A stretch of DNA of 64,000 nt from Diplonema papillatum (lineage: Eukaryota > Euglenozoa > Diplonemea > Diplonemida > Diplonemidae): assembly GCA_030068145.1 (NCBI GenBank), contig JAPJBO010000735.1, positions 1 to 64,000 on the forward strand, read 5' to 3'. Below the pieces are notes generated by a model. The model saw only the letters and a program-made list of their open reading frames with translations. It did no database searches and was not told where the DNA came from. A program made the translations under genes and the position numbers. This document shows positions 42,561 to 53,904 of the stretch, piece after piece (positions within the stretch are counted from its first letter, which is position 1; every line of letters starts with the position of its first letter).

Positions 42561-42805
42561 AGCGGGACACCCAGGGGGCGAACGAGGCGGGAGGCCACGA
42601 AGTTCTTCTTTACTTTAGAGACGGCGCGAGACAAAAAGGACGCTAACCCAAGCAACTTCCGCCGTAGAGTCAACCTGCCTAAAAAAGAATTCAACTGCCT
42701 TCGGGTAGGCTGTGAGTCTGACACGGGTTGTCGTCGGGAAAACATTAGAAAATTGTCCCACCTCGGGAATTTGTCTAAAGAGGTTTCCAGCTGCGGATCT
42801 CACGT

Positions 42806-43106
42806 CAGGGCTTACGCTCCACGTGTGGAACGTGTGGATTTCCACCCGTTAATTCTTTTTGGATTTTGTTCCCCCACGTGTGGATCCATAGGTGCCACAT
42901 GTGGATTTTGATTTATTGGTCCACATGCAGGAGAGACCAGTGGTCAAGGCCGCACAGCCAGGTGTCGCCAAGTCCAGTAGCTACCTAGCGACGCTATCTC
43001 TTTTTGCAGTCGCACATAGGGAAGGGTTTTTCCCCCCTCGAACCTTAAGCGCCACATGAGGACCACACGTATTTTCTCTGAGACCGAAAACGGAGCGTAA
43101 GCCCTG
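42806..43106. mobile_element. hAT-like MITE 2, 301 bp
   Basis: Perfect 15-bp inverted ends CAGGGCTTACGCTCC, with the 8-bp target duplication TCTCACGT on both sides (42798-42805, 43107-43114). The interior contains CACGTGTGGA repeats. Different ends from the AGTGCTCCCGC family, so a separate hAT family. Confidence 0.85.
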
Positions 43107-43422
43107 TCTCACGTGGCACAGATGCAAATATTTGCGAACACGCGCGTGCGCCGCGTGGAGTAGATGACGACTGGCTACTTGTCACTACGGTTTGCTACAA
43201 ACTGGCGTTTTTACTTGACACAGTTGGGTCAGCCGCAATGTGCCTCACAGGTTCCCTGCAGTAGTTAGCAACAGGTTTGCCACACAACCAGCACTAGCTC
43301 CTCTTGGGGCCCGAATCTGCTGATTCGCACGGGTTTTAAGCTCAGAATTCAGTTTCGCAGGAGAAGAAGTTGGTGAAAATTTTGCAGTGTGTGACTGATT
43401 TCGAAAGTTCTCGAAGTACAAA

Positions 43423-45396
43423 TACCGTATGCGGGTTTAATACGAAACGTGTAAATGTTTCTTAGCTACTTTTTTGGCCAAAGTGTTTCTTAATTAACAC
43501 GTTTCGTACTAAAAACATGGGGTCTGACGCACTTAGTGAAATTTGAAAACTGTTGAAGCCCCATGATGATCCCCCATTTTTGTTCCCGAAAAACTTGGGT
43601 TTATCGAGCCTTTGAGCAGGAAAAACGTATCGCGGTCAGAGTATTAGCGACAAGAGCGTTCTGGCACTTGTGCATGAAGACGACAGGCGTGGGCGGGCTC
43701 TGGGATGCCAGGAAAGGTAACCGCAGCTCCAATCGTCTTGTTGACATCCTCGAGCGTCCGTCTCTATGAACCAAGAGTCGGTGTCGGCGGAAAAGACCGT
43801 TGCAAGGTGGCTGACTATCTTGCTTCCGCAAAAGCCAGAAAGCGAGCAAGATACAACGCATCTTCGGAGCGACCGGTCAGTTGTTACAAGCATCCAGTGC
43901 CAACCACGAGTTCCTGACATTCACGAAGGTGTTCATTAGGCGGGCACGCGTCAGTGATGACAGGGTAAGCCGATCGTATGGAAGGGCAGCGCATGCAAAG
44001 GCGGGGTTGCCCTTTTTTAAAGAAGGAGTAAAGCCTCTCCAGGTGATTACCATCCAGCTTCTTCTCGTGCTCGCCAGCCCCAAGACTAGCATGAACCGCA
44101 TCCACCTCCACGGCAACGCATTCATCGTTTGCCAGTTCTTCAAGCTCTTGGTCAAAATCAGCGAAGTCAGAACGTTGATGCAATCTGCGCATTCGCTCAG
44201 TACGAGACATTCGTTGAAGTTGCGATGGAGTTCGGCGAGAACGTTGTCCCCGCAACCGGTGGCCTGGGGCAGTGTTGGCGGTGGCTCTCGGAGCTGGAGC
44301 CAGCTCGGGAGCTGGAAAGAGCCAGCGGGAGCCAGCAGGGCACAATAAAAAGCCATCTCAAAATTCCCCCAAAATGCGAGAAAACATTAATCGCCGAAAA
44401 AGGTCTGCTACGGACCAGCAAAAAACCCCGGAGTTTCAAGCGAACTTTCACTCTAAAAAAATGTCACCACTCGGGGGATTGATTCCCGTCCTTCTCGATG
44501 CACACCGGGGCCCTGTCTCTTACAAAGACCCACAAACCACGCACATGTTTTGTAATCCCCGGGTCCAATTTTCACGGATCTCTTCGTCGGAGCTGATCGC
44601 GAGCGGAAATTCGTCGAAAAATGTCTGCTACGTCGACCAGAGGGAAAATGTCACCATTCAGGGGATCAATTCCCGCCCTTCTCAACACACACCTGGTGGT
44701 TTCCACGCCCGGTGCCCTTACATAGCGTAAAGACCCGGGAACCACGCACGTACCTTCTGAGCCCCAGGTCTAATTTTCGCGGTTCTCTTCATCGGAGCTG
44801 ATCGCGAGCAAAAAGTCGTCGAAAAAGGTCTGCTCCGTGGACAGCGAAAAAAACGGCACCACCCAGGGGATCGATTCCCGTCCTTCCCGTCACAAACCTG
44901 GTGGTTTCCATGTCCGGTGCCCTGCATCTCGTAAAGACCCGCGAACCACGCACATACTTCTTGGTCCCCGGGTCCATTCTTCACGGTTCTCTTCATCGGA
45001 GCTTATCGCGAGCTAAAAATCGTCAAAAAAGGTCCGCTGCGCGCACGAGCAAATTTTTCACCAGAAACCCAGCTCCCGCTGGCTCTTCCCAGCTCCCAAA
45101 GAGCCAGAAGAACCAGCTCCCAAGAGCTGGGAGCCACCGCCAACACTGCCTGGGGCTGTCTTCAACGAAGACCTTGGTCGGCCTCATCTCCTGTTGGATC
45201 GGAAACTTTCTCTTCCAGTAAATTTGCGTCCCTGAACCCGGTCACCACGAAACTCGCCCGGATTGTCGAATCTGCTTCGCTCTACGAAACGTGTTAATGT
45301 TTCATAGCTTCAGATCCGGGGTGTTTCTTAATTAACACGTTTCGTATTAAAACCGTTTCGTACTAAACACGTTTCATATTAAACCCGCATACGGTA
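43423..45396. mobile_element. Tc1/pogo-like inverted-repeat element, ~1.97 kb
   Basis: The ends are inverted repeats of about 30 bp with one or two mismatches (left TACCGTATGCGGGTTTAATA, right its complement ending CCCGCATACGGTA). A TA at each outer edge fits the TA target of Tc1/mariner/pogo, and ACGAAACGTGT-type subterminal motifs recur at both ends. A - strand frame at 43884-44345 is partly protein-like (SDFADFDQELEELANDECVA) but shows no DDE motif I can identify. Probably decayed or non-autonomous. Confidence 0.6.
44392..45050 (+). repeat. Three 205-220 bp tandem repeats between inverted arms
   Basis: Units begin near 44392, 44612, 44817 and (partial) 45021 with CGTCGAAAAAGGTCTGCT and contain AACCACGCAC and TTCATCGGAGCTGATCGCGA. 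Inverted arms 44263-44336 and 45070-45156 (GGCAGTGTTGGCGGTGGCTC) flank the array. All inside the element at 43423-45396. Confidence 0.75.
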
Positions 45397-46440
45397 TGCC
45401 CAGTACGTGGTCACCCCCCCAAAACAATAAGCAAACGCCGAACGCCGGCCCAGATTCTTATTTTGGCCTATGGGCCCACACATGATAAAGGGGGGGCATT
45501 TTGCCAAAGTTTTCCCGTGAAAGTAAAATTTATTGGAGATAAAACATTCCTATTATTAGGCTTTTTCCAATGGCTATCAAGGGTGAGTGGCAATTTTTTT
45601 CTCGCGCCTTCGGCGCGATGTTGCTAAAAATAACGCTAAAAAATGTTGTTGTAAGCATGGCGGTGCAGGTGCATACACCGTGGACCCATTATCATAGGCA
45701 TCATAGGAAAATAGGTCCCCAGGTCCATTTTGACTGTTTTTGGAGCGTGTCCCCATATGGCACCCAACCTCACACGGCCAGAAGCATTCGGAAACCCCCG
45801 AAAAGCTTGATCCAGACTGGTGTAGGCAAAATGTGTCGCCAAACTGACGGGGTGACCATAATTGACCCATAAAGACCCCATGAAGACCCCTCTTTTGCCG
45901 AACGAAGTTGTGGAGACGTGTCGCCACCGCCCCAAGACGCCGTACATCGGCGAAAACGGCACCGAAACACCGCCCAAAACCACCCCATAGTAACGGTCTA
46001 ATCTGCAAACCCCGGAAGCTTTCAAACTAATACCACCTGATCCTGACCCAAGTTTCGGGGAGTTTCGGGGAGTTTCGGGGAGTTTCCCTGTTTGGGACTG
46101 GGGGTCCCCATGCGGCTACCTCGCTGGTACTTGCGACCTGTGCTGCCGGTGCTTGCCTGGCACGTGCGCAAGTAATCTCCTGCACGTCTGGCCAAATGTG
46201 CTTGTCTTTGCCAGGGTGTGGCACGCTCACGACAGACTGGTGCCGATACCCCGCGGGTTCGTTGCTTCACTACCCCCGGTTCTCCTCTGCCTTCTTCTTC
46301 TTCTCCGTGGTTCGGAAGGTTTCGTGTTCATCCCCGCCAGCGCGTGGACGGTGGCGGTGGTTGACTTCGCTGCTGCTGCGGATGCGCCGCCGTCAACCAC
46401 CCAATAACTGGATTGGAACCGTGTTCGTCGCAGCCGTACG
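45397..46440. other. No gene recognised
   Basis: No protein-like frame of conviction. 46051-46085 has four copies of AGTTTCGGGG. The remainder is unique in the window. Confidence 0.45.
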
Positions 46441-46442
46441 CA

Positions 46443-47135
46443 CGAACGGCATTTTCTCTTTTTTTTTCGGGCTCGTACGGTTTTGTTGATTCGGGTCGTT
46501 TTTGTGATGTGTTGCGGGTCGGGTTTGCGAGCTGTAGTGCACCGGGCGGTGCAAAGTGGCGGCATCTCGCTTCCGCTGCACCTCCACGTCTAATCCCTTG
46601 TTCAAACATTTGTCATTGCGCGTCATCCAGTTTACGGTCCATTCTGCGGAGTCCGCATCGCCTCGTCAACGACCACTTTGACCTTCACGAACGGCATTTT
46701 CCTTTTTTGCCATGGTGGTTTGATTCGGGCGCTTACGGTGTGGATCTTGGGGTTTTGTTGATTCGGGGGGTTGTGATGTGTTGTATTTGCGAAGTGTATC
46801 AGAGCACCGGACGGTGCAAAGTGGCGGCGCCTCGCTTCCCCGCCGCACCTCCAAGCCTAAATGTTTCTTCAACCATTCGTGCGTCATCCAGTATACGGTA
46901 CACTTTGCGGTGTCTGCATCACCTCGTCAACGACCACCTCGACCGCCACAAACGGCACTTTCTTTTTTTGCGATGGTGGTTTGGTTCGGCTCTTACAGTC
47001 TGGTCTTGTGGATTTTTTGATGCGGGAGTTTTGTGGTACGTTGCGGGTTGGGTTTGTGGAGCGTAGCACCTGCTTCTCCGCTGAACCTCCAAGTCTAAAC
47101 TGTTCTTCAAACATTCGTCGTCATGCGTCATGCCG
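46443..47135. repeat. Tandem ~250-bp repeats, 2.7 copies
   Basis: Units start near 46443, 46688 and 46949 (ACGAACGGCATTTTC). Each contains TGATTCGGG, GGTGCAAAGTGGCGGC and CCTCGTCAACGACCAC. The copies have diverged by perhaps 20%. Frames on the - strand repeat with the unit. Confidence 0.75.
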
Positions 47136-47166
47136 GTAGTGCTGAGATGAAAACCTCCTTCTACTC

Positions 47167-47300
47167 ACCACCCACCCACCCACCCACACCCACACACCCA
47201 CCTACCCACCCACCCACCCACCCACCCACCCCACCCACCACCCACCCACCCACCACCCACCCACCCACCACACCCACCCACCCACCCACCCACCCATCCA
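47167..47300 (+). repeat. (CCCA)n microsatellite
   Basis: About 130 bp of CCCACCCACC with interruptions, followed at 47330-47381 by five copies of GTTTCGGGGA. Confidence 0.95.
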
Positions 47301-47537
47301 ATCCACTTTTTTCTCCCACAAACGGGGTGAGTTTCGGGGAGTTTCGGGGAGTTTCGAGCAAGTTTCGGGGAGTTTCGGGGAACTGCCTCTGAGCCGGGAT
47401 CAGGTGGTAATACCCTGGTTTCAACTCTGGAAAAAAACAGAAAAAAAAAACTTTCACTCTAAAAAAAAGTATGTTCACAGAAAAAAAGCCTCTCGATGGC
47501 AAATCCCGTTTTCATACATCTTCCTCGCCCCACGCAG

Positions 47538-48101
47538 AACAAGAGCGAAGGCGGGCTCAACGACACGCTCGCTAGCTGGGCGTCGGTGATGGGGCGGTCC
47601 GATTCGAGGTTCCAGCAGCCGGACGGCCTGCGGACGTTCAGCAACAGCCGCCGGCTGCCGAATGTGCACAGGACGAAGTCGGAAGGCGACAGCGTGCGCG
47701 GCCTGAAGAGGTCCACCAGCGTGTCGCCGTCGACGGGCGGCCTGCAGCGGCACAATTCGGTGCGCAGCAACGGGACGGAGACCGTGGTGGAGGTGCCCGT
47801 GCACGGGGTCAACTACTACTCGCTGAGCTCGGTGCGGGCCGCCCACCACGGCTTGAGGAAGAAGCGCAGCGTCACGGACCCGAACGCGGACACCGCCCTC
47901 GACGAGCTTGACATGTCGGACGGCGGGTCTGTAAAGTCCGGCCGCTCGACCCGGTCCGGCCGCGTTCAAAAAATCAGGCAGCGCGGTGACTCGATCACGT
48001 CGAGGATCCGCAAGGAAGCGACCTCCATCGCCGACGACGTCCACACCTCCCGCTACCGCTCGCTCAGGCGCTCCCACAGCATCCGGTCCACTCCCTACTG
48101 A
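47538..48101 (+). CDS. Gene 4: last exon, Ser/Arg-rich basic protein tail
   Basis: A strong acceptor (CCCCACGCAG, AG at 47536-47537) opens a 187-codon frame in phase 0, ending in TGA. The sequence is GC-rich and coherent: LNDTLASWASVMGRSDSRFQ, then basic Ser-rich segments with many R-x-x-S type sites (LKRSTSVSPST, KKRSVTD, LRRSHSIRS). These look like phosphorylation or protein-binding motifs of a cytoskeletal or signalling protein. No domain is recognised. The upstream exons are not identified; the preceding 24 kb is mobile DNA, so an upstream intron may be very long. It does not continue gene 3, which has its own stop at 23229. A relative of repeat R2 directly precedes the acceptor. Confidence 0.65.
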   Translation, partial: NKSEGGLNDTLASWASVMGRSDSRFQQPDGLRTFSNSRRLPNVHRTKSEGDSVRGLKRSTSVSPSTGGLQRHNSVRSNGTETVVEVPVHGVNYYSLSSVRAAHHGLRKKRSVTDPNADTALDELDMSDGGSVKSGRSTRSGRVQKIRQRGDSITSRIRKEATSIADDVHTSRYRSLRRSHSIRSTPY

Positions 48102-48345
48102 AAAAAAAAAAAAGCCGCGGAAAAAAAAAGAGGGAAAAGTGCCGTAGGGGACGAGTCCCAATGTGAAATGTGCCCTTAGGGGACTAGTCCCTAGCTTTGC
48201 TTTGCTAGCGTTATTTGCATTACAATTCCTTGGTAAGAATTTGCAAAAAAAGTTGCTAAGTGCATTTCCCAGTACTTCCCAATGAAAATGTGCCCTTAGG
48301 GGACTAGTCCCCTAAGGGCAAACAATTGGGCAACAGGGCAAGGAT

Positions 48346-48346
<1 letters not shown>
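48102..48346. other. 3' flank of gene 4
   Basis: A-rich after the stop (48102-48130). GTGCCCTTAGGGGACTAGTC occurs twice (48169-48190 and 48290-48312). Nothing further recognised. Confidence 0.5.
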
Positions 48347-48649
<303 letters not shown>

Positions 48650-48652
48650 AGC

Positions 48653-48705
48653 TGACAAGCAGAAACGTCGAAAGACACCAATCTGTACGCCCGTGTTCGG
48701 GATGG
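48653..48705 (+). other. Conserved 3' hairpin motif, copy 1
   Basis: GTCGAAAGACACCAATCTGT is followed by a small hairpin (CCCG, TGTT, CGGG) and GTCGGAAAAC. The same layout occurs at 60566-60632 and 62866-62936 with different stem bases. It lies downstream of a coding tail in all three cases. Confidence 0.65.
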
Positions 48706-49497
48706 TCGGAAAACAACAAAAAAGACAACGATGCATAAAAAGAGTGAGTAACGTCACAGAACCCCGGCCCAACCCCGGTATAAACCTGAAACTGATCGCA
48801 CCAAAAAAAAAAAAAAAAGAAAACACCGGGTATCCTTATCCTGAATATTAAACGGTGAGGTCCATCCTCAGACGCTGGAGTTAAAGAGGGTGTGCCCGAG
48901 TCAAGCGGGTATGCTGCAATCAAAACAAGCGGCTGTGACACCCGCTTTTTTACTCCAGCTTTCACTCCAACTTCTGAGGCTGGACTTCACCATGTAGGTT
49001 GGTCCACCAGCCCCACGCACAAGTGTTTGACCGGGGGTTGGAGGGTGGGGGGTGGCGGTGGGGCGGGAACATAAAGAAACGCGAAATTGAACGATAGTAT
49101 AACATTCTTTCACTTCACCGTTTTCCCTCCCTCTGCAGTGTTCTGCCTAAACATTAAACTAAGATTTCCCCCCTGTTTTTTGAAAACAGAAACCAGGGTT
49201 CCCTGTTTGTATTGGCAAGGAAAAAAATAAAGGTCTTCTTTAAGAGATCTGGCATCGCTTCCTAAAGTCATCAAGGGGTCGTATCTCTACAGTCCAGGGG
49301 AGAAGCTGGGGCCGTTTTGAACCAGGTAGGGATAGACGGGGCGCCAGTAATCCCCGGAATTTCAAGTGAACTTAACCCTTTTTACGGACGGGGGACATAC
49401 CGTAATTGGATTAATGTTGAACCGGGTAAAACCTGGGGCACCCCCCAAAAATAGGGCTGGGTGTCGAGGTTTTACCCGGTTCGGCATTTTTGTTTTA
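48706..49497. other. Intergenic DNA
   Basis: No gene recognised. 49134-49170 matches part of the repeat at 5085-5560; 49345-49375 holds the R8 end (CCCCGGAATTTCAAG); 49396-49432 is a solo end of the TACCGTAATTGG MITE family, followed by a GGTAAAACCT/AGGTTTTACC hairpin to 49482. Confidence 0.5.
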
Positions 49498-49772
49498 CAT
49501 AAGCGCCAGCTTGAAAGGAAATGCTCGACAATGCTGCCCGAAAAAGAACAGAAGGGATCCCAAGTGCTGTAACTACCGAACCACGTGTTGAACGGACGTG
49601 AGGTCATGCGGGTCTACCCCTACACGACAAATCACACAAGCACAACAGGTCAAAGTCCTGAGTGAGAAAGCAACACACGGTGGTGTAAGCGAAGAACAAA
49701 TCAGATTGTGTTTGTATTGTATTTGCCCCTTACCTCTATATTTCCTAGTCGAAGCAGCAACGTCGAGTATTT
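49498..49772 (+). repeat. Dispersed repeat R7, copy 1
   Basis: ~275 bp from CATAAGCGCCAGCTTGAAAG to GTCGAAGCAGC. Other copies are at 54830-55100 and 56938-57214, same orientation. Contains GTGTTGAACGGACGTGA and CACACGGTGGTGTAAGCG. No coding sense or terminal repeats. Confidence 0.85.
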
Positions 49773-51500
49773 CTTTCGGGGGTTTGCGCGTACTTTGCAG
49801 AACATCGCGACCCTGGTGCTTGCCCGCGCCTTGGGGTGCACTCGTTTATCCCCTGAAGATACGAAGATCCAGATTTCGAGGGGGGTTTTTGTCTTCTTTC
49901 CTCGTCCAATGAAAACCGTGGAGAAACCAGAATAATACTAGCAGGGACAAAGACATCGAACGTCGCCAGTTTCATCTTTCTCAAAACCAACGAGCCAATA
50001 CAAGAGAAGAAAAAGACGTACACAGCAATCCATAACGCCGCGCAATGGCCGAACGGCAGAGACTGGCTGATAAGACGGTCGCATGCAGACCCGTCCGCAG
50101 CTTTTCTCAGAGCAAAACCCGATCGGTGGCGGCATGCTACTATGTTCCTGAACCTATGCTAAGAAGTGCATGAGACTGGCTGTCACTCAAACGCCGCCGC
50201 CCCGCAGTTTTAGGCCAGCCTTCATTATATAGTGTGTTGACTCCAAAGGCAGGAACACGGAAGAATCCCGCTTTCCGTTTCATCGTGGTGGAGCGAGAGA
50301 CGCCTCAGAGACGTAAGCGAAATAAAATAAAGAGAGCTAGCCACCCTGCCCTTAAAAGGAAGAGAACACTTCTTCACACGACCCACTCGTTACGCAATTT
50401 ACGAGTGGTTTCGCTTGTTGCGTTGATAACATGCGAGCACAACGTGTGATCGCATGTTTTATAAGTGTATTCACGTGTTTTGTCTTTTCACACGTCATGT
50501 TAGTTCACATGTAAAATGGAGTTTCACTCTAATTTTGCGCGGGCGGGGCCCCATACCTTGAGCTGTTGCACCTGCGATGGCCTGCATGTATGGAGCCACC
50601 AAAGAGCGGTTCGTGTTTTTATCCAGCTCCAGCCGAAAGAGGTGCCTAGTTGCTTCCCTTTCTCTATCTTCGAATACACACCTTTTATATTTATAGCTTG
50701 GCTCATCAAAATAGGTTGCTCTAGAACCGAAATTCGTATGCAAAACGTCCCGCGAACAACAGGCCGGACATCTTTTTGGAGCCGTAGCGGGTGCGGATGC
50801 CTCGATGGCATCCGCGCCTTTTGTACCGAGGCCTGTGGTAACCTCCCTTGCTTTTCTTCGATATGACACTCGGAGTAAATAACCTTCACTCCAAAAAAAT
50901 AGGCGGGAAAAGTAAAGAAAAGGAAAGATCCTACCAAATGTCACCCGGAGACTTAAAAATCCCGGAGTCTCAAGCAATCACAGATTCTTCAAAAGGAAAA
51001 CAAACGTCGTTCCAAGTCACAAGGAGAGAAGCTTTTGGGGGGGTTTTTTTTTTTCCCTCCTTTTTTCTGGGTGATGAATTTGCCGGATTTTCCTCACCAC
51101 GCTTCTTTTTTTCGAAGAAGCACGTACTTTTTTTTTATTTGAGGAAATACTCGGTGATGCACTAGCTCGCATTGCGAGGTGGTTAATGTGGATGCCCGCT
51201 TCATTGCTTCGTTGTAGGGAGCTTCTCCCGAGACGAAGGCCCGCGGCTAATAAAGGGTGAACTCCAAATACACGCGATTGGTTACGTAAAATACCAAGTG
51301 ATTTCGCATGGCATGTATACATACCATGTTATCTCGTGTTGTGCCTTTTCGCGTCTTGGGTATGTCCATGTGAACCCACCATCAACAAGTGGGCTGCGTA
51401 CGTTCTTGCACCCCGTCCTTTCCGCACAGCAAGTCAACTACTCGTAAAAATTATTACAGACCGAAACGAGCTGCATGGCAACCCCTGCTCAACATGCATG
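49773..51500. other. Intergenic DNA
   Basis: No convincing gene. 50395-50520, 51290-51370 and 53910-54005 share CACACGT/ATGTT-rich segments. 50936-50980 carries a weak R8 relic (GTCACCCGGAGACTTAAAAA). Poly-T and poly-A runs are common. Confidence 0.4.
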
Positions 51501-51529
51501 CGCGAGGGGGGGGGGGGCCAAGACTAAAT

Positions 51530-51720
51530 TCAAAGCGAATTTCTTCTTGGTGTCGGTCGCAGCACTTACAAACATGGCTAGCCGTAGTTAAAGTGTATAC
51601 GCATACCTACTACCCTCATACTACCCGCCTCACAGCCTCAATGGTCAACCGGAGACCCTAAAACACCGAACCTCTAAACCACAATAAACGCTAAAAAGCG
51701 AACACTCACTCTGAAAAGTT
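51530..51720 (+). repeat. Dispersed repeat, copy 1 (second at 54500-54670)
   Basis: Shared words include CTTGGTCGGTCGCA-like, CCTCATACTAC and CCTCAATGGTCAACCGGAG followed by CACCGAACCTCTAAA. The end resembles the R8 tail, so the two families may be related. Confidence 0.65.
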
Positions 51721-53105
51721 TCAAAGCTGAGATTCCTCCTCCCCCATCAGGTGACACCCAGATTTACTTCTTAACCACATACCTCGACGCTCTTGCATCT
51801 TGTCTTCTTTAGATGCAGGGGTCTTCTAACAAGGGGGATCCCTTCCGAGTGTTTCTTTCAAGCATTTCCTTCGAGCAAGTCCACAATGTACTTGCGGGGA
51901 GCGTTGTTAGCGTCACGCAAATCCACCCACCGCTCAACGTGACACCCCCCCAGGTAGCACGAACTACCAGACCGGCGGAGGCCACTGCCAAAAGACTTCT
52001 TACCTTTTCCTTATCCCTCAAAACCAGCACCAATAACAACGACCCACCCCCCCTCCCCCATTTTTCCCGCCTCCAGTCAGACCTTTCTGTCTTGTCCTCC
52101 ATTTCTTTCTGGTACTGCTGTGCAGAAGGGAGCGTTTTCGGGAAATACGGGCGGCACACGCGGGGTGGTCAACCGAAACCGACCGAAAGTGCTAACACAA
52201 GCCCATGATGGCAAGGAAGCGGAAACGTGTTTCCATCCTTATTGATCTAAATACGATACCTTGAAGGAGTCCTTTCAACGATGGTCACCCGGACCTAAAA
52301 ACCCGACGCTCCACGAAGGAATGTACTTGGTGTCGGGCACAAACAGTCCCGGACATGGCTAGAAGCGTGCACCAAATACACACTCCATTATCGCGACAAT
52401 TTTCCAAATCTCAAAGGAGGTAAATGAGCTTCAGCCCACACGAAACACGAGCAAATCTGGGTGTATAGGTCGGTCCACCCCTCCTGATAGACCGTGATAG
52501 ACAGAAGAATGCAGCTCCAGGGGATAGGGATGTACCTGATAGACTGTGGTGGACCTCGATTCACTACATTTAACAGCGGCAGGCAATTCGATGCAGTTCC
52601 AGGAGATAGGGATGGACCGGCTTAGTTTAGTGGTGGGCGTAAGCGTTCAACAGGTGCAACCTGCAGCAGCCGACTCCTCACTATGTCCTCACTAAGGAAA
52701 TGCCTACGAAACGGATTACCGCCCAGCCTCTAATTTTTTTAGGCCAATAGTATGCGTGGTTTATGGTTTATCGGCCGCTGATTTATAGTTCCTTAAATAT
52801 TCTCGGCACCACTCTTTGTGGATCAACGAATTGGGGTCCTTTTGGCGGCGCTGCTTTAGCGGCGCCACACAGGCCCACGGTATGGTGCGGTGCGTGGCGC
52901 GCCTCTGTTTTACAGGCCTTTGTTTTATGTAATTTTTAATTTCTAAATCGATGATTATTTTCTTTCGTATTTCCGAACATTTGTAAATTAAAAACTACAT
53001 AAATTAGGAGCCAGACGGTACGTCTCCGTTTACTCGCCCTCACCAGCCGTCAACGCCGGCAAAGGTCCCTGAACAGGGATCTTTCTACCGCATCGTTTCC
53101 AACAA
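51721..53105. other. Intergenic DNA
   Basis: No gene recognised. 51955-52050 repeats 5220-5315; 52300-52385 repeats 5560-5640 (GAATGTACTTGGTGT). 52490-52610 has two copies of a GATAGGGATGTACC-like block. Confidence 0.45.
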
Positions 53106-53144
53106 TGACAGACAATCAACATCGCCGATGTTGATTGTCCGTCA
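53106..53144. other. 39-bp near-perfect palindrome
   Basis: TGACAGACAATCAACATCG is followed directly by its complement CGATGTTGATTGTCCGTCA with one mismatch. It could be a cruciform, an RNA hairpin, or the junction of an element with inverted ends. Confidence 0.7.
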
Positions 53145-53404
53145 TTTTGTTTCTCAGCGCAAGCTCCTCCATTCCGGAAATTGTTCCCTTCTGCACTTGA
53201 TCTCTATCCCCCCGGCTTCCCCAGATGATTTTATACGAGCCTCTCTTTCTGCGAACCGCCCGAGTAGGATCCACTGATCATGATCAACAACCTGCAATAC
53301 GTCCAGGATATCGTGGGAGGAAGGGACGCGAATACCGGCGCGGCCGACTACAAGAAATTTCAGATGACATGTTGCTAGTATGTGTATCATTTGTTTTTAA
53401 CCAC

Positions 53405-53904
53405 TTAACCACTTAAGGACGGAGGGGGGCAGGGTTAATTTGGGAAAAGGGGTGGCTCCATGGCGAATCTCAGGTATCCGTTGGAGCTCGGAGCAGGATT
53501 TCTGTCCGGGTGAAGGACGCATTTCAAAGATTTCTGTCGGATCTTTCCGGTACAGCAAACAGCGACCACTTTCGACCATTATTTGGCCTCTCGCCCGCGA
53601 ACGTGACACCCGCGAACTTTCGTGAGTTAACTAGTTCGTCCGGAAGTGGTTAAGGACGGAGGGGGCGGGAGAATTAGTTTGGGAAAAGGGCGCCCTGGCA
53701 AACCCCAGGCATCCGTTGAGGGCTCGGAGCAGGATTTCAGCCCGATGAAGGACGCATTTCAAAGATTTGTGTCAGATCTTTTCCGATGAAGCAAACAGCG
53801 GCCACTTTTGACCATTCTTCGGCCTCTCACCCCGCGAACTTGACACCCGCGAACGTTCTTGAATTAAATACCGCTATAGGGGTAGTTCGTCCTGAAGTGG
53901 TTAA
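53405..53904. mobile_element. Tandem dimer of a TTAA-flanked MITE
   Basis: Two ~245-bp direct copies (53405-53652 and 53650-53904). The outer ends are inverted: TTAACCACTTAAGGACGG on the left and CGTCCTGAAGTGGTTAA on the right. TTAA occurs at the left edge, the junction and the right edge. TTAA targets are typical of piggyBac. No coding capacity. Confidence 0.65.

Noticed and set aside
43884-44345. A 150-codon - strand frame as a transposase
   Set aside because: Partly protein-like, but I could not find DDE or helix-turn-helix features and the frame is interrupted downstream.
22993-47537. Joining gene 3 directly to the exon at 47538 through a 24.5-kb intron
   Set aside because: The phase fits, but a 35-bp intron leads to a conserved tail and stop at 23229, and the tail array at 14.8 kb supports that end.
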